From positions 846,311 through 910,310 of the forward strand of contig PDUO01000020.1 of NCBI GenBank assembly GCA_003008705.1: a DNA stretch of 64,000 bases, read 5' to 3'. The stretch comes from Pezicula radicicola. Its lineage: Eukaryota; Ascomycota; Leotiomycetes; Helotiales; Dermateaceae. Below, in pieces: positions 24,744-36,131 of the stretch. How positions within the stretch are numbered: position 1 is the first letter of the stretch; every line of letters begins with the position of its first letter. The notes under the pieces were generated by a model. It was not told where the DNA came from and did not search any database. It saw only the letters and a list, made by a program, of their open reading frames with translations. The position numbers were made by a program, and so were the translations under genes.

Positions 24744-26130
24744 GGTTGGGAAAAAGAGTGTGGTCTTGCGACCAGAGTTGCCGGTAGGGGGCGTTCTAGG
24801 CGATAATACGTCAATATTCTACAGCATATAGCGCCTGCACCAGTATCTCAATCACCGAACCAGAATTCAGTGACCGAGATGTAGATATTCGGGGTAGTCG
24901 GTGGTAGAGTCGCGAAATCACTAGTACCAGTGATTGAGGGGAGATCGCAGGTGGACTCTTGGAGGTTGCGAAGGGCAGGAGATCGCGTGTGTCGAGCCGG
25001 GATTGATCAGATTCAGGGTGCGGAGCTGCGAAATTAATCGATGTACTAAGTACTTTATTTTGGGCGCTGCATGTCGGAGAGATCTGCGAACGGAAAGCAC
25101 AAAGTTCTCTCGATACTGCTACTCTCCTGTCGGTTCTAATGTATGGGAAAAGAGGAAAAGAGGAAAAATATATGTGGTTGAATGGTCTGTAGGTAGGCAG
25201 TGCAAAGTTACAAACGAACGGATGGGGGAGATGGCGGAGTGATGAGATGGTGGTTTCGATGTTGCAGCTGGCAATCAAGGGGCTGCTGGCCTCTTTGAAC
25301 CTTTTCATACGTGAGTACGAGATCGCCTGCGTTTGAAAGCCTTGGCAGGCATGGCGTTGCTGTGGAGTAATTTATCAACAACTCAGGATGATACAGGACT
25401 GTAGCACCGTACGTATACGAGAGCGATTCGTATGATAGAGCCAGACTCTGCCAAGAAGGTCATGTTGTTCTGGAGGATTGCCTAGGGTGGTAGGTACCTA
25501 CCTATCTATGTTCCTCCTGTAATTCCTTCCCTCGGCCCGTCTGAAGTTGTGCCAGAAGAAGATGTTCGTCCTAAAACGTACTCCCGGGGACTACAGGTAC
25601 TGTACAGTACTGTATTTCTACTGGAATGAGGACTGTAAGAGGCAAGTCACTAGGCGGGCTATTATCGTAGGCCCAGGGCACCGAGATGTTCCCCAGAATG
25701 TCGGCCAGGGTCTCAACAGGGATACTTGACTGGCTCGATGCAGAGCCATTCCATTGTCATGAGATCTACTTCGTACCTATTGATCCTAAATTTAAGCATA
25801 AGTCCAACTAAGTCCAGAGGAAATCGCCCTTTTCGCTACTTCTGTCCTGTTTGGGTGCTATGGCAGTATGGCGGCATGGCCTAATAAGTGAGTTTGATGC
25901 TGTACCGTCTATGAGCCAGCCAGCCTGTCGGACCTGTTTTGCCTTCCCCGCCAACGACCGTAGAGTGCTGTTGGGTACCTATCCTATGTAGCTATGTAGC
26001 TATGTAGCTATGTAGCTATGTAGCTATGTAATTATAATGCCCACGATGCGTAAGACTATGACTTTCAGGCGCTCCTCTTCGTATCGTCGTATATCTTCGT
26101 CACATTATCCGCCAATCTTCCAGCCTAGCC
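24744..26130. other. Long intergenic region with GTAC-rich palindromes
   Basis: 1.4 kb. The left part is the promoter and leader of the mannosidase (a 165-codon minus frame here has no protein features). Between 25487 and 25616 there are nested GTAC palindromes. An octamer tandem repeat follows at 25984-26030. No gene is supported. Confidence 0.5.
25984..26030. repeat. Octamer tandem repeat
   Basis: Nearly six copies of GCTATGTA in tandem, ending about 100 bp upstream of the ATG of the NACHT pseudogene. A simple microsatellite. Confidence 0.95.
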
Positions 26131-27920
26131 ATGACTGGTTCTCTCAGTGCGATATCTAGAATCCGTAGCCTTTTCAAAAACACCGCACAGTATGTCTCTG
26201 ATGTCCGTCAAGCACCAGAGGACTTTGGGAAGATAGAGTTCGAGATCCAGAATCCTCAAGCTATCACGGCCGCTCTTGAAGAGTTCATGAAATCAGAACG
26301 GGTTAGAAAACTGGGATTTGGTGCCTCGGCTCCCATAGTCAAGGCTATTGCACAGTGCGAAAAGTATATCGTCGCCCTCCAGCAGACTTTTACAGCCAAC
26401 AAAAGAAAGTCTTCTCTGAAACGGCCGCTGAAGGGGAAAATAGAGGCTCGCCATACACTAGAGACCCTGAGTCGTTTTATGAATTTGTTCCACTCGGATC
26501 TTAGTGTGAACGGCTGGTCCTTCTTCAGCGACTCTGTAGAAAAGATAACGAATTCGCTGAAAGAATATCTGCGTAGTTACGAGAAGATGATGACACTTCT
26601 AGATTATGTCCCCGAAATTCGGACAGACGTCGAGGAGATCAGAGAGCGCTGTGAATCAATCCAATCAATCCTCAGTCTTTTCACGAGGGACGCCGCGCCG
26701 AGGTCCTCATCACAGATATCAAAGATACTCGATAGCGTAGAAAATATGCAATATACAACCGAGAAGAAAGAGCTCTTTCAGTGGCTATCAACTGAAGATT
26801 CTTCTCCAAAAAAAACATAGAAATGTTTCCGGTACTCGACAAGAAGGGACGAGTACGCGGATACTTGACGGTATAGAATTCAATGAATGGATTTTGGATG
26901 AGCTTAATCATTCGACATTTTGGTGCCATGGAATTCCTGGTTCTGGGAAAACTGTCATCTTTGGCTCTATTGTTGACAGGCTTCTGACTCGTCAACGTGA
27001 ATTACATTCTGTAATCGGAGTTGTCTACTTCAATTACAAAGAACCAGCTTCACACTATGCTGACAGTATTTTCTTGGGCATTTTGAGGCAATTCTGTGAG
27101 CGAAGTTACCACTTACCTGAGGTTGCAACAGCACTGAAGAAGCTCAAGGACCGATGCTCTGAGCTTGGGAACCGGAGGCCTAGCCTCGCTGGATGTTTTA
27201 ATTTATTGAAGCACATTTCCAGGCTGTACAAGTGCACATACCTATGCTTCGGTGCACTTGACGAACTACCTGATTCTTACCGGATGGCTTTTATGAAGTC
27301 TTTGGCGGAACTGCGTCTGGACTCTAACATCAATGTATGGATCACGTCGAGAGACCATGTACAACTAGAACCTCGCCCGGAAAACATGATTGAATGTCGT
27401 GTTTCAAAAACCCTTCCTGATTGAGAATATACTTGATGGCTAGAATTAATGACGCGGATGGTTCCCGTCTGAAGGAAAAGGCGAATATATCAGGAAGATA
27501 TCGCCTCAGAAATATCCACAACAGCCAAAGGAATGTTCCTCCTTGCCGAGCTTCATATCAAATAGTTAGAGAACGCCATAACCGAGCGTGAACTGAGAGA
27601 GTTGCTTCGCGTACTGCCCAAGAACATCAATGATCACTATAGAATGTATATTGACAGACTCAGAGCTCAGAGACAAGGGAAGCTAGGGTTGCGTGCACTT
27701 ATGTGGATATACAGCTCTCATCGGCCTTTGACTTGCGAAGAATTACACATCTTACCTTCATAGAAAAGACGGTACTTCCTCTTTGACGAGATCGCTAAAG
27801 ACTTTAGGACGGACTGGGAGAACCCTGAGGTAGGGGTGCAAATCGATAGTGCTTTTAAGCTACGGCAAATGGTACGATTCCAAACTGGGCGCTGCAAATG
27901 GTCGAATACCAAAAGGCTGT
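26131..27920 (+). pseudogene. Decayed NACHT-type STAND NTPase (NLR-like) pseudogene
   Basis: Fungal STAND proteins of this type act in self/non-self recognition and incompatibility. Here the gene is broken. An N-terminal helical region (26131-26816) runs into an A8 run at about 26808-26815, where a one-base shift moves the frame. The next segment (to about 27424) carries FWCHGIPGSGKTV (Walker A), FNYKEPASHYADSIFLGILRQFC and CFGALDELPDSYRMAFMKSLAEL (Walker B-like) and NINVWITSRDH (sensor), all typical of fungal NACHT domains. A further frameshift near 27420 and another near 27500 follow. An in-frame TAG interrupts AELHIK/LENAITEREL. Another stop follows the segment encoding RPLTCEEL, before KDFRTDWENPEVGVQIDS. 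No ankyrin or WD repeats are recognisable downstream. Transcription is unlikely to give a full protein; the intact N-terminal 229-codon frame could still be expressed. Confidence 0.8.
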
Positions 27921-29176
27921 AGAGTGGATGAGGAGGCAACATTGGAAGAACAATAAAAACAAACCTCCCTTCGCACTTGGTGCAGGTGCAAGTACTGTTA
28001 CTGTATCACAGGCAGCGGGGTTAGTGGGCGAAAGGCCTGCTAGTTGCTGAACCAACGCGCTGCAGGGAACAAATCGCTACAACAATATGGGAGAAGAGTC
28101 TGTCAGTCACTCAACTAGTACTTTGCAGGAAATAAGTAGCCAGGGTTCAGGATACTTAAGGCTTGTTTTAGACTAGGACGGACAACCTTAGGAATAATAG
28201 TTTATTCTCTAGTGCTAATCGTAGGAATATGTCTAAGAGAAATGACTACGGCATAGGACGAAATCAGTCCGCAATGCCGACATGGAATTCGCCTGGAAGT
28301 ACTAAGTTGATTTCAGCATGCAACGAGCTCCGCTAGAACGGCGTCAAGTCTCAACGCAAACCATCTAATCCCTTGTTCCGAAGAGCCTACCTCGGACTGC
28401 GAGAGTCTATGCACCTGGACGAACGTGGTAAACTTATCCAAGATTCCGACTAATTGAACGCACACCTAGTGGATGCAAAATCCAGGAATGTAAAATCTCT
28501 GTCGCTGTTGCTTGGAGACATTTTCAGTACGCTTGTTGAACTATAGTATTGTTGAACTACTGTACTAAGCTTGACACTAGCGCTACCTCTCTCAGCCACA
28601 AGACATTGCATACCATTTCTAGGTTTGAAATTAGCAATGCAGGTACTGTAGGGCGGCGAATATGGAGAAGATCTAGAGTGACCAACACCTATCTATATCT
28701 AACTGCTTCGAGATTTCTTAATGCCCTTATTAGCTCTACACAGTCTGTGGAAATTTCGCCAGGTGTATTAGCTATGGTGAGAAGGCACGGAAGTCTTTCT
28801 AGAGAGTCCACTTATAACAAATTTATAGCAATCAGACTTCTAGAATTCAACACCGCTGTATGACTTCCTTGACTTTAATAACTAACTTAATTTAGGTAGC
28901 TCTCTTAACTTAACTCTTTTTTATGTAGCAGTACATTACCCCGGACTAGAGTCTCTCGTTCTATAGAGTAACATTCTACAAGGACTCGGTTAGTAGCTTC
29001 GAAAAGTAGTTTTGTTGTCTGTTACCTAAGGAGTAGTTGTAAACATTGTAAGATTTTGTGAAGAGATTTTGAGTACAAGAATAGTAATTATGTTATTTTA
29101 CTGGCTTATTATTGTATGCTCATTAGTAAGCGTATATTCATACTCTTTTAGTCGTCAGTGTTCAGCTACAAGTCAA
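27921..29176. other. Degenerate intergenic region
   Basis: About 1.25 kb. A stretch around 28230-28500 on the plus strand reads as protein-like sequence broken by two stops (KRNDYGIGRNQSAMPTWN, then FRRAYLGLRESMHLDERGK), possibly another relic. I cannot name it. 28860-29060 is AT-rich with TAACTTAA words. No intact gene is supported. Confidence 0.35.
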
Positions 29177-30609
29177 TTATACTGCTTGTGCCAAAGTCTT
29201 CTCCAAATCAATCACACTGACAGTGACGGAATTTGTCGTACTCGGTGGTAGAACGCCCGCTCCGATGATGAGAACATGGTTAGGATCCTCTTTGAAGACT
29301 CTCAAACTCCGTGTATAAGATACACTCTCTGAATTTGGAAATTAGCATGGCTTCACGAAATAATGGGATACGCTGGAACTGAGGCTTTTCAACCCAAATA
29401 GGATTATAGCTCGCAAATTTACATAGAGAATACTAACCCGGAGTAGGTGCAATCTTCCAAGCGTCAACAGCTCCTAATTCATTGTTGATAAAAATCTGGC
29501 TCAGACTTCCTGAGGAAACCAAAATTGACCCTTGAGGGCCCCCAACTGGTGACCAGGTCACATAGGGAGAAGAGGTCGGATGGACACCGTTTGCAACGAC
29601 AGGGTATCCGATTGATTCGTTGAAGTTCAATGGGCTATCGTTGATGCGGTAGTAGACTGGAAATTGATACGTCGTGAGGTTGCCATCTGGGCCACCTCCG
29701 AACTCGTAAGTCATCATGTATTGGCCGTTAGGAAGCTCGGTGACAGTTGTCATGCCTGGGCGATCTGTGTAGGTGCTATATTCTACGTCTGGGACGATTG
29801 GACCCCATGAGACTAGGTCTTTTGAGGTTTGGTGGACTAGGTATTGACCGTATAATGGATTCCGCTGGTCCGAGTAGTAGATGATTATCTCGCCTTGATA
29901 GTAGAGCAAAAATGGTTCCCAGATGGCCGGGATCCTTTAAGCAAAGAGTTACTCAATGCCCTCATCGACTTACTAGGACCTGTACGTACCCATTATTTGG
30001 AATCGCAGCGCCACCGCTGGATACTTTAGACACAAAATGCCAAGTATAACCTTTGTCCTCACTCGCGTAAACATCGATCTGGGTGAAGCTGTAAAGTCGC
30101 TATGTCAGTGCTGCTCGCTTAAGATAAAAGGAGTTAGAGCATCGGTTTAAAGAGGTAAATTCTACACTTAAGGTACCAGATCATACTTACTTCAAATCCG
30201 TTGGAATTGAATTCCCTGCTGCCAAAACAGTCCCTGCAGGAAATCTTCCCACTGATGCTGGGAGTTCGTACAAGAACGGTTGATATCGCAGTCCCCATCC
30301 GTTGACCTGATCGGTGATTTTGGAGATCTCCTTCCACGTCTCACCACCATCCACACTCTTGTATATGGGGAAATAAACAAGCGGTGGCTCAGGGCTGTAG
30401 TTTTCCCATGTTGCTAGCAAGACGCCTCCCTCGAGTTCAACGGTACGTGCATACAGCGTTCCTGGGTCTGTATAATTCGATGGTGGCGTGAAGATGGTAA
30501 CATTTGAAAAGGTACTGAATGGTGCTAAGTGGGAGCTAGAGCGCCTTCCTGGAGCAGCAGATACTGCACCAGACAGCAACGAAACTGCTGCGAGTAAAGA
30601 GAAGCGCAT
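29177..30609 (-). CDS. Secreted GH93-type exo-arabinanase (BNR/Asp-box hydrolase)
   Basis: Probable glycoside hydrolase family 93 enzyme releasing arabinobiose from arabinan, extracellular. The model is complement(join(29177..29328,29438..29934,29990..30088,30191..30609)), 388 residues, the family size. The signal peptide is MRFSLLAAVSLLSGAVSAAPG; I start at the ATG at 30609, since the upstream in-frame ATG (30648) would spoil it. Two Asp-boxes are visible: SVDGGETW (residues 85-92) and SEDKGYTW after intron 1. Other blocks are PNNGIPAIWEPFLLYYQG, YYSDQRNPLYGQYLVHQTS, TYTDRPGMTTVTELPNGQYMMTYEF, TSSPYVTWSPVGGPQGSILVSSG and the end PESVSYTRSLRVFKED. Three introns of 102, 55 and 109 bp restore a continuous fold. 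It suggests plant cell-wall degradation. The Asp-box and domain order make GH93 very likely; activity is inferred. Confidence 0.88.
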
Positions 30610-31190
30610 GCTGAGAAAGACAGAGGACGACAAAGAGTTCTTATACACGGCGGGAAAGAAGCCATGGAACGCAAGGGGATCGAAGGATATATTTATACTT
30701 ACTAGAGAATAGCGTTAGGTTGGTACTAAAGGGTAAGTTAAGTATCGCGGAGAAAATAGCCCCGCAAGATGCCATCGTCACGATTCTTTTCCCCCAGGGC
30801 CCCGCTGGAAGAAATATGTGACGATTTCCGCAAAAGAGACTATCCCTGGCTCGTCCCCAGATGCGCTCCAATAAAAAACAATGCGGGCAAAAGGCGGTCT
30901 AATCATTTGTAGCTGCTCAGGCCACGGCTTAGAAGTATTGCTTGGTATGATGAAGCCATTCGGAGCAGAGATAGGAGGCGCCTTGACCTTGGCTGGGTAT
31001 ACAGGTCGATACAAGCTCGTTCGCAAATGAGAATATAATCATGTTGTTGCGAGGCAAGGGATTTACCCATTTGTATTTGTACGGAACGCCGTAGGGAGTT
31101 GTTGGTCCAAAATCAAATTTCGTATATAGCAACGCTTTAGCTTTACTTAAGGGACACCTTTTAGTAGGGAAATATTAGAAATAAGAGTTC

Positions 31191-31214
31191 TATATATATA
31201 TATATATATATATA
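31191..31214. repeat. (TA)12 microsatellite
   Basis: Twelve TA units in uninterrupted tandem. Confidence 0.95.
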
Positions 31215-31263
31215 ATTAGTAACTATAAGCTTTTTTTTATAGCAATATAAGCTTGTGTTCTTA

Positions 31264-31326
31264 GGGGGCTACAACCTGTATTTTTGGGGTACTACAGCCT
31301 ATATTTTCAGGGGGGTATAGCCTATT
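31264..31326. repeat. Three degenerate ~23-bp repeats
   Basis: Three successive variants of a unit with the shape GGGGnTAnnGCCTATATTTT. Each starts with a run of four or more G and continues into a CCTRTA-like word. Function unknown. Confidence 0.6.
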
Positions 31327-31549
31327 AAGTACCCGATAGTACCTGTAGGTGTGTACCTTGCGGCGTTCCGTATATTTGGCAGTCCTTGTTTCATTACACG
31401 TGACCTACCCGAATTGACATGACCAAAGTCAATTGACATGTTCGAACTTCGAATTTCGCTCAGTCCAACAGATTCAACAAATCCAATCAAGTCATCTCGC
31501 CATCATCATCATCATCATCATCATCGCCATCGCCATCAATACCACGACA

Positions 31550-32347
31550 ATGGCTTCCACTGGCCCTCTACGTCGAATGGCACTCAGTGCAGCACGTCCA
31601 GCGAGGACTTTCCACAGCTCAGCACGCTCCTTCATCAAGGTTGGCGACAAGCTACCAAACCTCAATGTCTTGGTGGAGAACTCGCCTGGCAACAAGGTCA
31701 ACCTCAGCGAGCTAGTCACCGGCAAGGCTCTCCTAATTGGTGTTCCCGCCGCTTTCAGTAAGCAAGCCTTCGCTCAATTTAATCAATTGGCTTGGTTGTA
31801 TTGATCGCTTTAGGTCCCTCTTGCTCAAACGCTCACATTCCGGGTTATATCAACTCCAAAAAACTGAAGAGTGCTGGTAATGTTTTTGTCATTGCTGTCA
31901 ATGATCCTTTTGTGTTAGTTCCCAGCGTCAATATCATGACCGCTATCTGACATCGTATAGCACAAAAGCTTGGGGTGCGTCTCTTGATCCTAAGGGAGCT
32001 TCGGGGGTAAGATATCCCCATTTTTTATCAACCTCTATGTAGGAAGTCTGGTCTCAATTGAGCATCTCGCATTGCCACCCAAGTCCCTCTTACTGATATA
32101 CCCCTAGATTCGCTTCCTCGGAGACCCTACCGCCAAATATACTCAGGCATTGGATCTCGCCTTTGATGGATCTGCCATCTTCGGAGGCCCCAGAAGCAAG
32201 CGTTATGCCATGGTGATTGAGGACGGTAAGGTCAAAGAATTGCATGTTGAACCTGACGACACCGGTCTTGATGGTAAGCTAGACACTTCAGGGAACCTGC
32301 CTGCATACTGACTGTCATTAGTCTCCGCTGCTGAGAAGGTATTGTAA
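31550..32347 (+). CDS. Mitochondrial Prx5/Ahp1-type peroxiredoxin, single-cysteine
   Basis: Thiol peroxidase reducing H2O2 and alkyl hydroperoxides. The model is join(31550..31757,31814..31913,31961..32006,32108..32273,32322..32347), 181 residues. The N-terminus MASTGPLRRMALSAARPARTFHSSARSF is a classic mitochondrial presequence. The domain starts IKVGDKLPNLNVLVE. The peroxidatic cysteine is C73 in FSPSCSNAHIPGY, with the code split by intron 1. Further blocks are VNDPFVTKAWGASLDPKG (across introns 2 and 3), GIRFLGDPTAKYTQALDL, FGGPRSKRYAMVIEDGKV and the end VSAAEKVL. C73 is the only cysteine in the model, so it would have no resolving cysteine of its own. All four introns (56, 47, 101 and 48 bp) keep frame. 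It is convergent with UTP22, with 134 bp between stops. Confidence 0.93.
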
Positions 32348-32481
32348 TCAAGAGACCTCTAGGAGTGATTGCTTATCAGAGCAAGACGATGACCAGAATG
32401 CTCTGGATTAAGGAGCCCTGTAAAATATGAGAGTCAAGAAAACTTAATATAACTTAATTTAAATGGCGACGATATTTTATT

Positions 32482-35400
32482 TTATCTATTGACCTCGACT
32501 TTGGATACCATATCTCCGCCAATACGACTGATCTCGGTCAACATCGCCTGCTTATCCATTTCAACAAATTCTTGATCCGCGGCGGCTCCGTCCACGGCAG
32601 GTTTGATGGCATATAGAAAGTTAACCTTGAATGAGCGTGGGGTGTTCTGTGGATTCCACAGGCCTGCAATAAATGATCTGTTCGCTCTGCTATGGAACAA
32701 GACGATGCTGTTCCCGTACATCCTTTCAAGCTCACTTATGTATATTTCGACAGGGTCGTACCCAACCAACTCCAAATTGCTATCTGACTGAATCTCGAGA
32801 TTCTTGAATCGGCTTTGCTGCGATAATTGCTTATTGTTTTTCCTCGCATACTTTGATCCTAGGTGGATGATAAAATCATAATCCTTCGTTGACGACACAA
32901 ACAGTGATCTGTGGTCAAGATCGAGACATTTCTCTTTGACCAGCTTACAGGCAGAACGAGCCAGCGCCGTCAAACGCGATGCTACCATTTTCGATGGTCC
33001 CCGATCAGTGAAAGCAGCTCCAGTCATATCATGGTTTGAGGCAGCCAATACAACTGTCCTATTCATGCCTGGGTCAATCTTACGCCATGCTTCAAGTCGG
33101 GTGTTGATAGAAGAAACTTCTTTGCTCGTCATTGTCCCAGTGAAATCAACAATCAATGGGGAAATACGCCAATCCCATCGTGATATGAATAGCAGTGTGC
33201 GTAAAAATCCAGACATGGCACTTGACGGAGCTGTCCATGGAAAGGCTTGTAGGAACGTGTGCATGACGAGTAGCTCAATTAGTTCCTCGCTGACATGTCC
33301 ACTAAGCATATGCCGGTCGAACCACACCTTGACAAGTCGAATTGTGGGCGAGAGAAGTGGAAATCGCGTGCAGTGAGTCGAAATCGACTGTGTATGAAGG
33401 GGTAGATGAGTAAAAACCCTTTTGTATACGGCCAAGGCGACCACAGCATCCTCCCTCGCGCGGTTATCATTAGTTTTCTCCTTGATCTGATGCTCAAGAA
33501 GCGTCTGCTCTCGATCGTTATGAATTCGAAGACGAAAAACGGCCCCAGATCCATATATAACATCTAGGAAGGCGCAGTTCTGTAACGGGTATTCTTTATT
33601 TTCTAGACCAAGTCGAGTAGTGATGCTCTCGTCGGATTCTTCCAGAAGGCTGCCAATTTTGATTAAAAATGCTATCTTCGTTCGTTGAATAGCAGCGATA
33701 TCATCTGGCCATCTCCCTGAGCCCTCGAATTGGATCAAGACATCCGCTGGCTCCTTGAGCGGCTGGAGCGGCGAGAATGAAGGTGGAATGATGGAGGAAT
33801 ATCGCAATTGAGGGCTGATGGATGATAATTGCCTCAGTTGTAGAGGAAGTCCTTCTAGGTCTCTAATGTTTTTCTCGAAGCCACGGTAGGCTTCCATGAG
33901 CGCCTCGAACGATTTGGAGGTTGCTGTAGCCGCTGGCAGGGTTTTTTCAAACATCTCTCCAGTAAAATCAACACTACTACCGACCTCTACACCAAAGTGC
34001 AGTTTCAGCAGATGTGTCACTATTTCCCGGAGAATCGAATATGCTGTTCCAGGCGACCATACAAGACTTTCAAGAATGCTTCCATCCTTGAATCTCCGCA
34101 ACTCCGCCTTTTCTCCCCAAAACTTTTGGAATTTAGCAGATTTCTTCTTCTCCTCTGCCGAAGGTCCATGATCCACCAGGCGATCAACATTTGCAGTGTC
34201 AAAAAGTAGAGCAACTGACATGTATTGGCCTTCTGGTGTAGTTGGGCTCACAGACTTGATGGACCAAGAGGGCAAAGAAGGCTCGGCAACAGTTATGAGT
34301 CTCACTCTATCCATCAACCCTTCTTTCAAAACAGCATATACCCGACGACAGAAGCTTGTTGTGTGATGAAGGTGGTCACAAGAGGATTGCTCAGTACCCA
34401 GATTCAGGATTGGCAACTGAACTATACAATCGTATCGCAGTAATGGTTGATCGGTTTTTATGATGAATGCTGCCTCAAATTGATCGAATGTAGGATCGTT
34501 GAGCATGTCTAAAGATGTTTTTGCTTCCACCTTCAGTAATTCATAAGAAGAGGGTGTCATCTTATACAAAATGTTCTGCAGTCGCTGGCCGTCAAAAACC
34601 ATCGGAGCATCTGATTTCGATGGTGCAAAGTCAGTTGCTTGATATATCAAGGGCTTTGCAGCCAAGTTCGTCGCGGAAAGGAATTGGACCACGGCCTTAA
34701 ACATCTGGTAGCTGCTGTAACCAGATGAGAGAACGGGATGTCCCTTGGTGCCACCTCCTAATAAGAGTAGAGCTGTCAGGACAGACCATTCAAAATGGCC
34801 AAACCCACCATGGGAAAGAGAGCTACCAAATCCTCGCTGTCGTAGCCACAATCTGCCAAGAATGCAAGAATCCCTATATCCAACTGACTGTTTCGAGGCA
34901 GAATGGAGAAGTTTAAGATACGGCTCTACATTGCAGTCTGATCGTAGCGAAGCGTTGTAGAATGGAGAAGCACCTGCCTGGTTATCTGAGCCATCCTTTT
35001 GGCGGATTGTGTTCTTCGTTGGTTGCAATCTCGACTCTAGGAAAAGCCCACCTGGTGCGGCCAGGATAATATGGATCTCAAAATCGGACTTTTTGTCTGA
35101 TACTAAATTGGCAACTAAGATGGGATGGAGCGTATTCCCATTAAGATATTCGAACCGCAAGGCAAATTGCCCTTGCGCTGTATCTTGAAGGCCAGCGGCT
35201 ATACAGGCTAAGTAGTAAGCTCGTTTGTAAAAGTATCTATAGTCGAGATAGTCCTTTTTCTCAAAGATTGGACTTGGCATAGTGACCACCATATCTACCG
35301 CAAGTGGCGCATCGGACGACTTGACCATGGTCTTCAGCGCGTAGCTTCCCACTACATTGATATTGGATGGCTTCGAATACGATAATTTATACGCAGTATT

Positions 35401-35819
35401 GGGATCGGGCTTCGGATCGGGAAAAGGAACTGACACTTTGTGGGCTTTTTGCAAGAGTTTTGCGGCTTCTGGAATCTACACATAATGAGCTTGGGTGGCT
35501 ATATGAGCACTAGAGAAGAGCTTACTGGCAGAGCAGCGCGTTCAGGAATCCCCTCAATCAGACTTTTCAATTTCCGTAACGAATCGTCTACAGAACCCAT
35601 TCTTTTTTTGTAATTTGGTCGCACCTCATCTAGCAGTTCGTCAACTTGCAATTTAAACATGCTTGACTTGTATAGTCCTCCGGCATAGACTGCTTCATCG
35701 TCGTTGTCGGTGCGCTTGGATCGAGATTGAGGTTGCCCATGAGATTGGTGCTGTTCTTCAGCAGACGCCCTGTCACCATCATGATCCAGCTTCCGACGCT
35801 TCGATGGAGTGACGTCCAT
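32482..35819 (-). CDS. UTP22: SSU processome protein Utp22 (Nrap family)
   Basis: Utp22 is a nucleolar protein of the UTP-C module with Rrp7, needed for early 18S rRNA processing in the 90S pre-ribosome. The model is complement(join(32482..35475,35526..35819)), 1095 residues (yeast 1237). The N-terminus carries a basic nuclear-signal-like run (SKRRKLDH) and the conserved YAGGLYKSSMFKLQVDELLDEVRPNY. After the 50-bp intron come VPFPDPKPDPNTAYKLSYSKPSNINVVGSYALKTMVK (start of the nucleotidyltransferase-like Nrap region), KDYLDYRYFYKRAYYLACIA, FGHFEWSVLTALLLLGGG, and FWGEKAELRRFKDGSILESLVW. The C-terminal part has LVKVWFDRHMLSGHVSEELIELLVMHTF and FHSRANRSFIAGLWNPQNTPRSFKVNFLYA. Domain order is as in the family. 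It is divergent from STR2 with 312 bp between starts. Confidence 0.95.
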
Positions 35820-36131
35820 TTCGTAGGTACTTGGAGGATCCTAGGTATGGGTTTGAGAAAGCGAACGTTGTAAATAGTGGTAAACCTCGATCATATTTTT
35901 TTGTCCCGAGATACTTACTGTAAGCGCTACACGCTATCATAGCCGCGATAATGTACTCTGTACCTTATCGCAGCGCAGCGCCACCTCCGCTATGGCTCCG
36001 AAATAGGAGGGGAATGGCGAATAATAATTGCTGCACAGCACAAGAACTGTTTTTTTTTTGCCTATCATAGATACAACCATCTCACAACCACAATAACCAC
36101 ATTTTAAAATACCATTCCACTTTTTCGCACT
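35820..36131. promoter_or_regulatory. Divergent promoter between UTP22 and STR2
   Basis: 312 bp between the two start codons. It includes a T-rich tract (about 36051-36059) that may act as a nucleosome-poor element. No TATA box or named operator seen. Confidence 0.45.

Larger units (their letters stand above)
30610..31549. other. Intergenic region with simple repeats
   Basis: About 0.9 kb between divergent GH93 and peroxiredoxin genes. It holds a TA run (31191-31214), three degenerate G-rich repeats (31264-31326) and a CAT repeat in the peroxiredoxin leader (31501-31524). Two overlapping minus-strand frames at 30778-31132 look somewhat protein-like but match nothing I know. Confidence 0.45.

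Noticed and set aside
24811..25308. 165-codon minus-strand open frame upstream of the mannosidase
   Set aside because: It lies in the promoter/leader of the mannosidase, has no recognisable features and no start context; most likely chance.
30778..31132. Two overlapping minus-strand frames between GH93 and the peroxiredoxin
   Set aside because: Slightly protein-like, but no family recognised, no clear splice linking them and no signal peptide; left unannotated.
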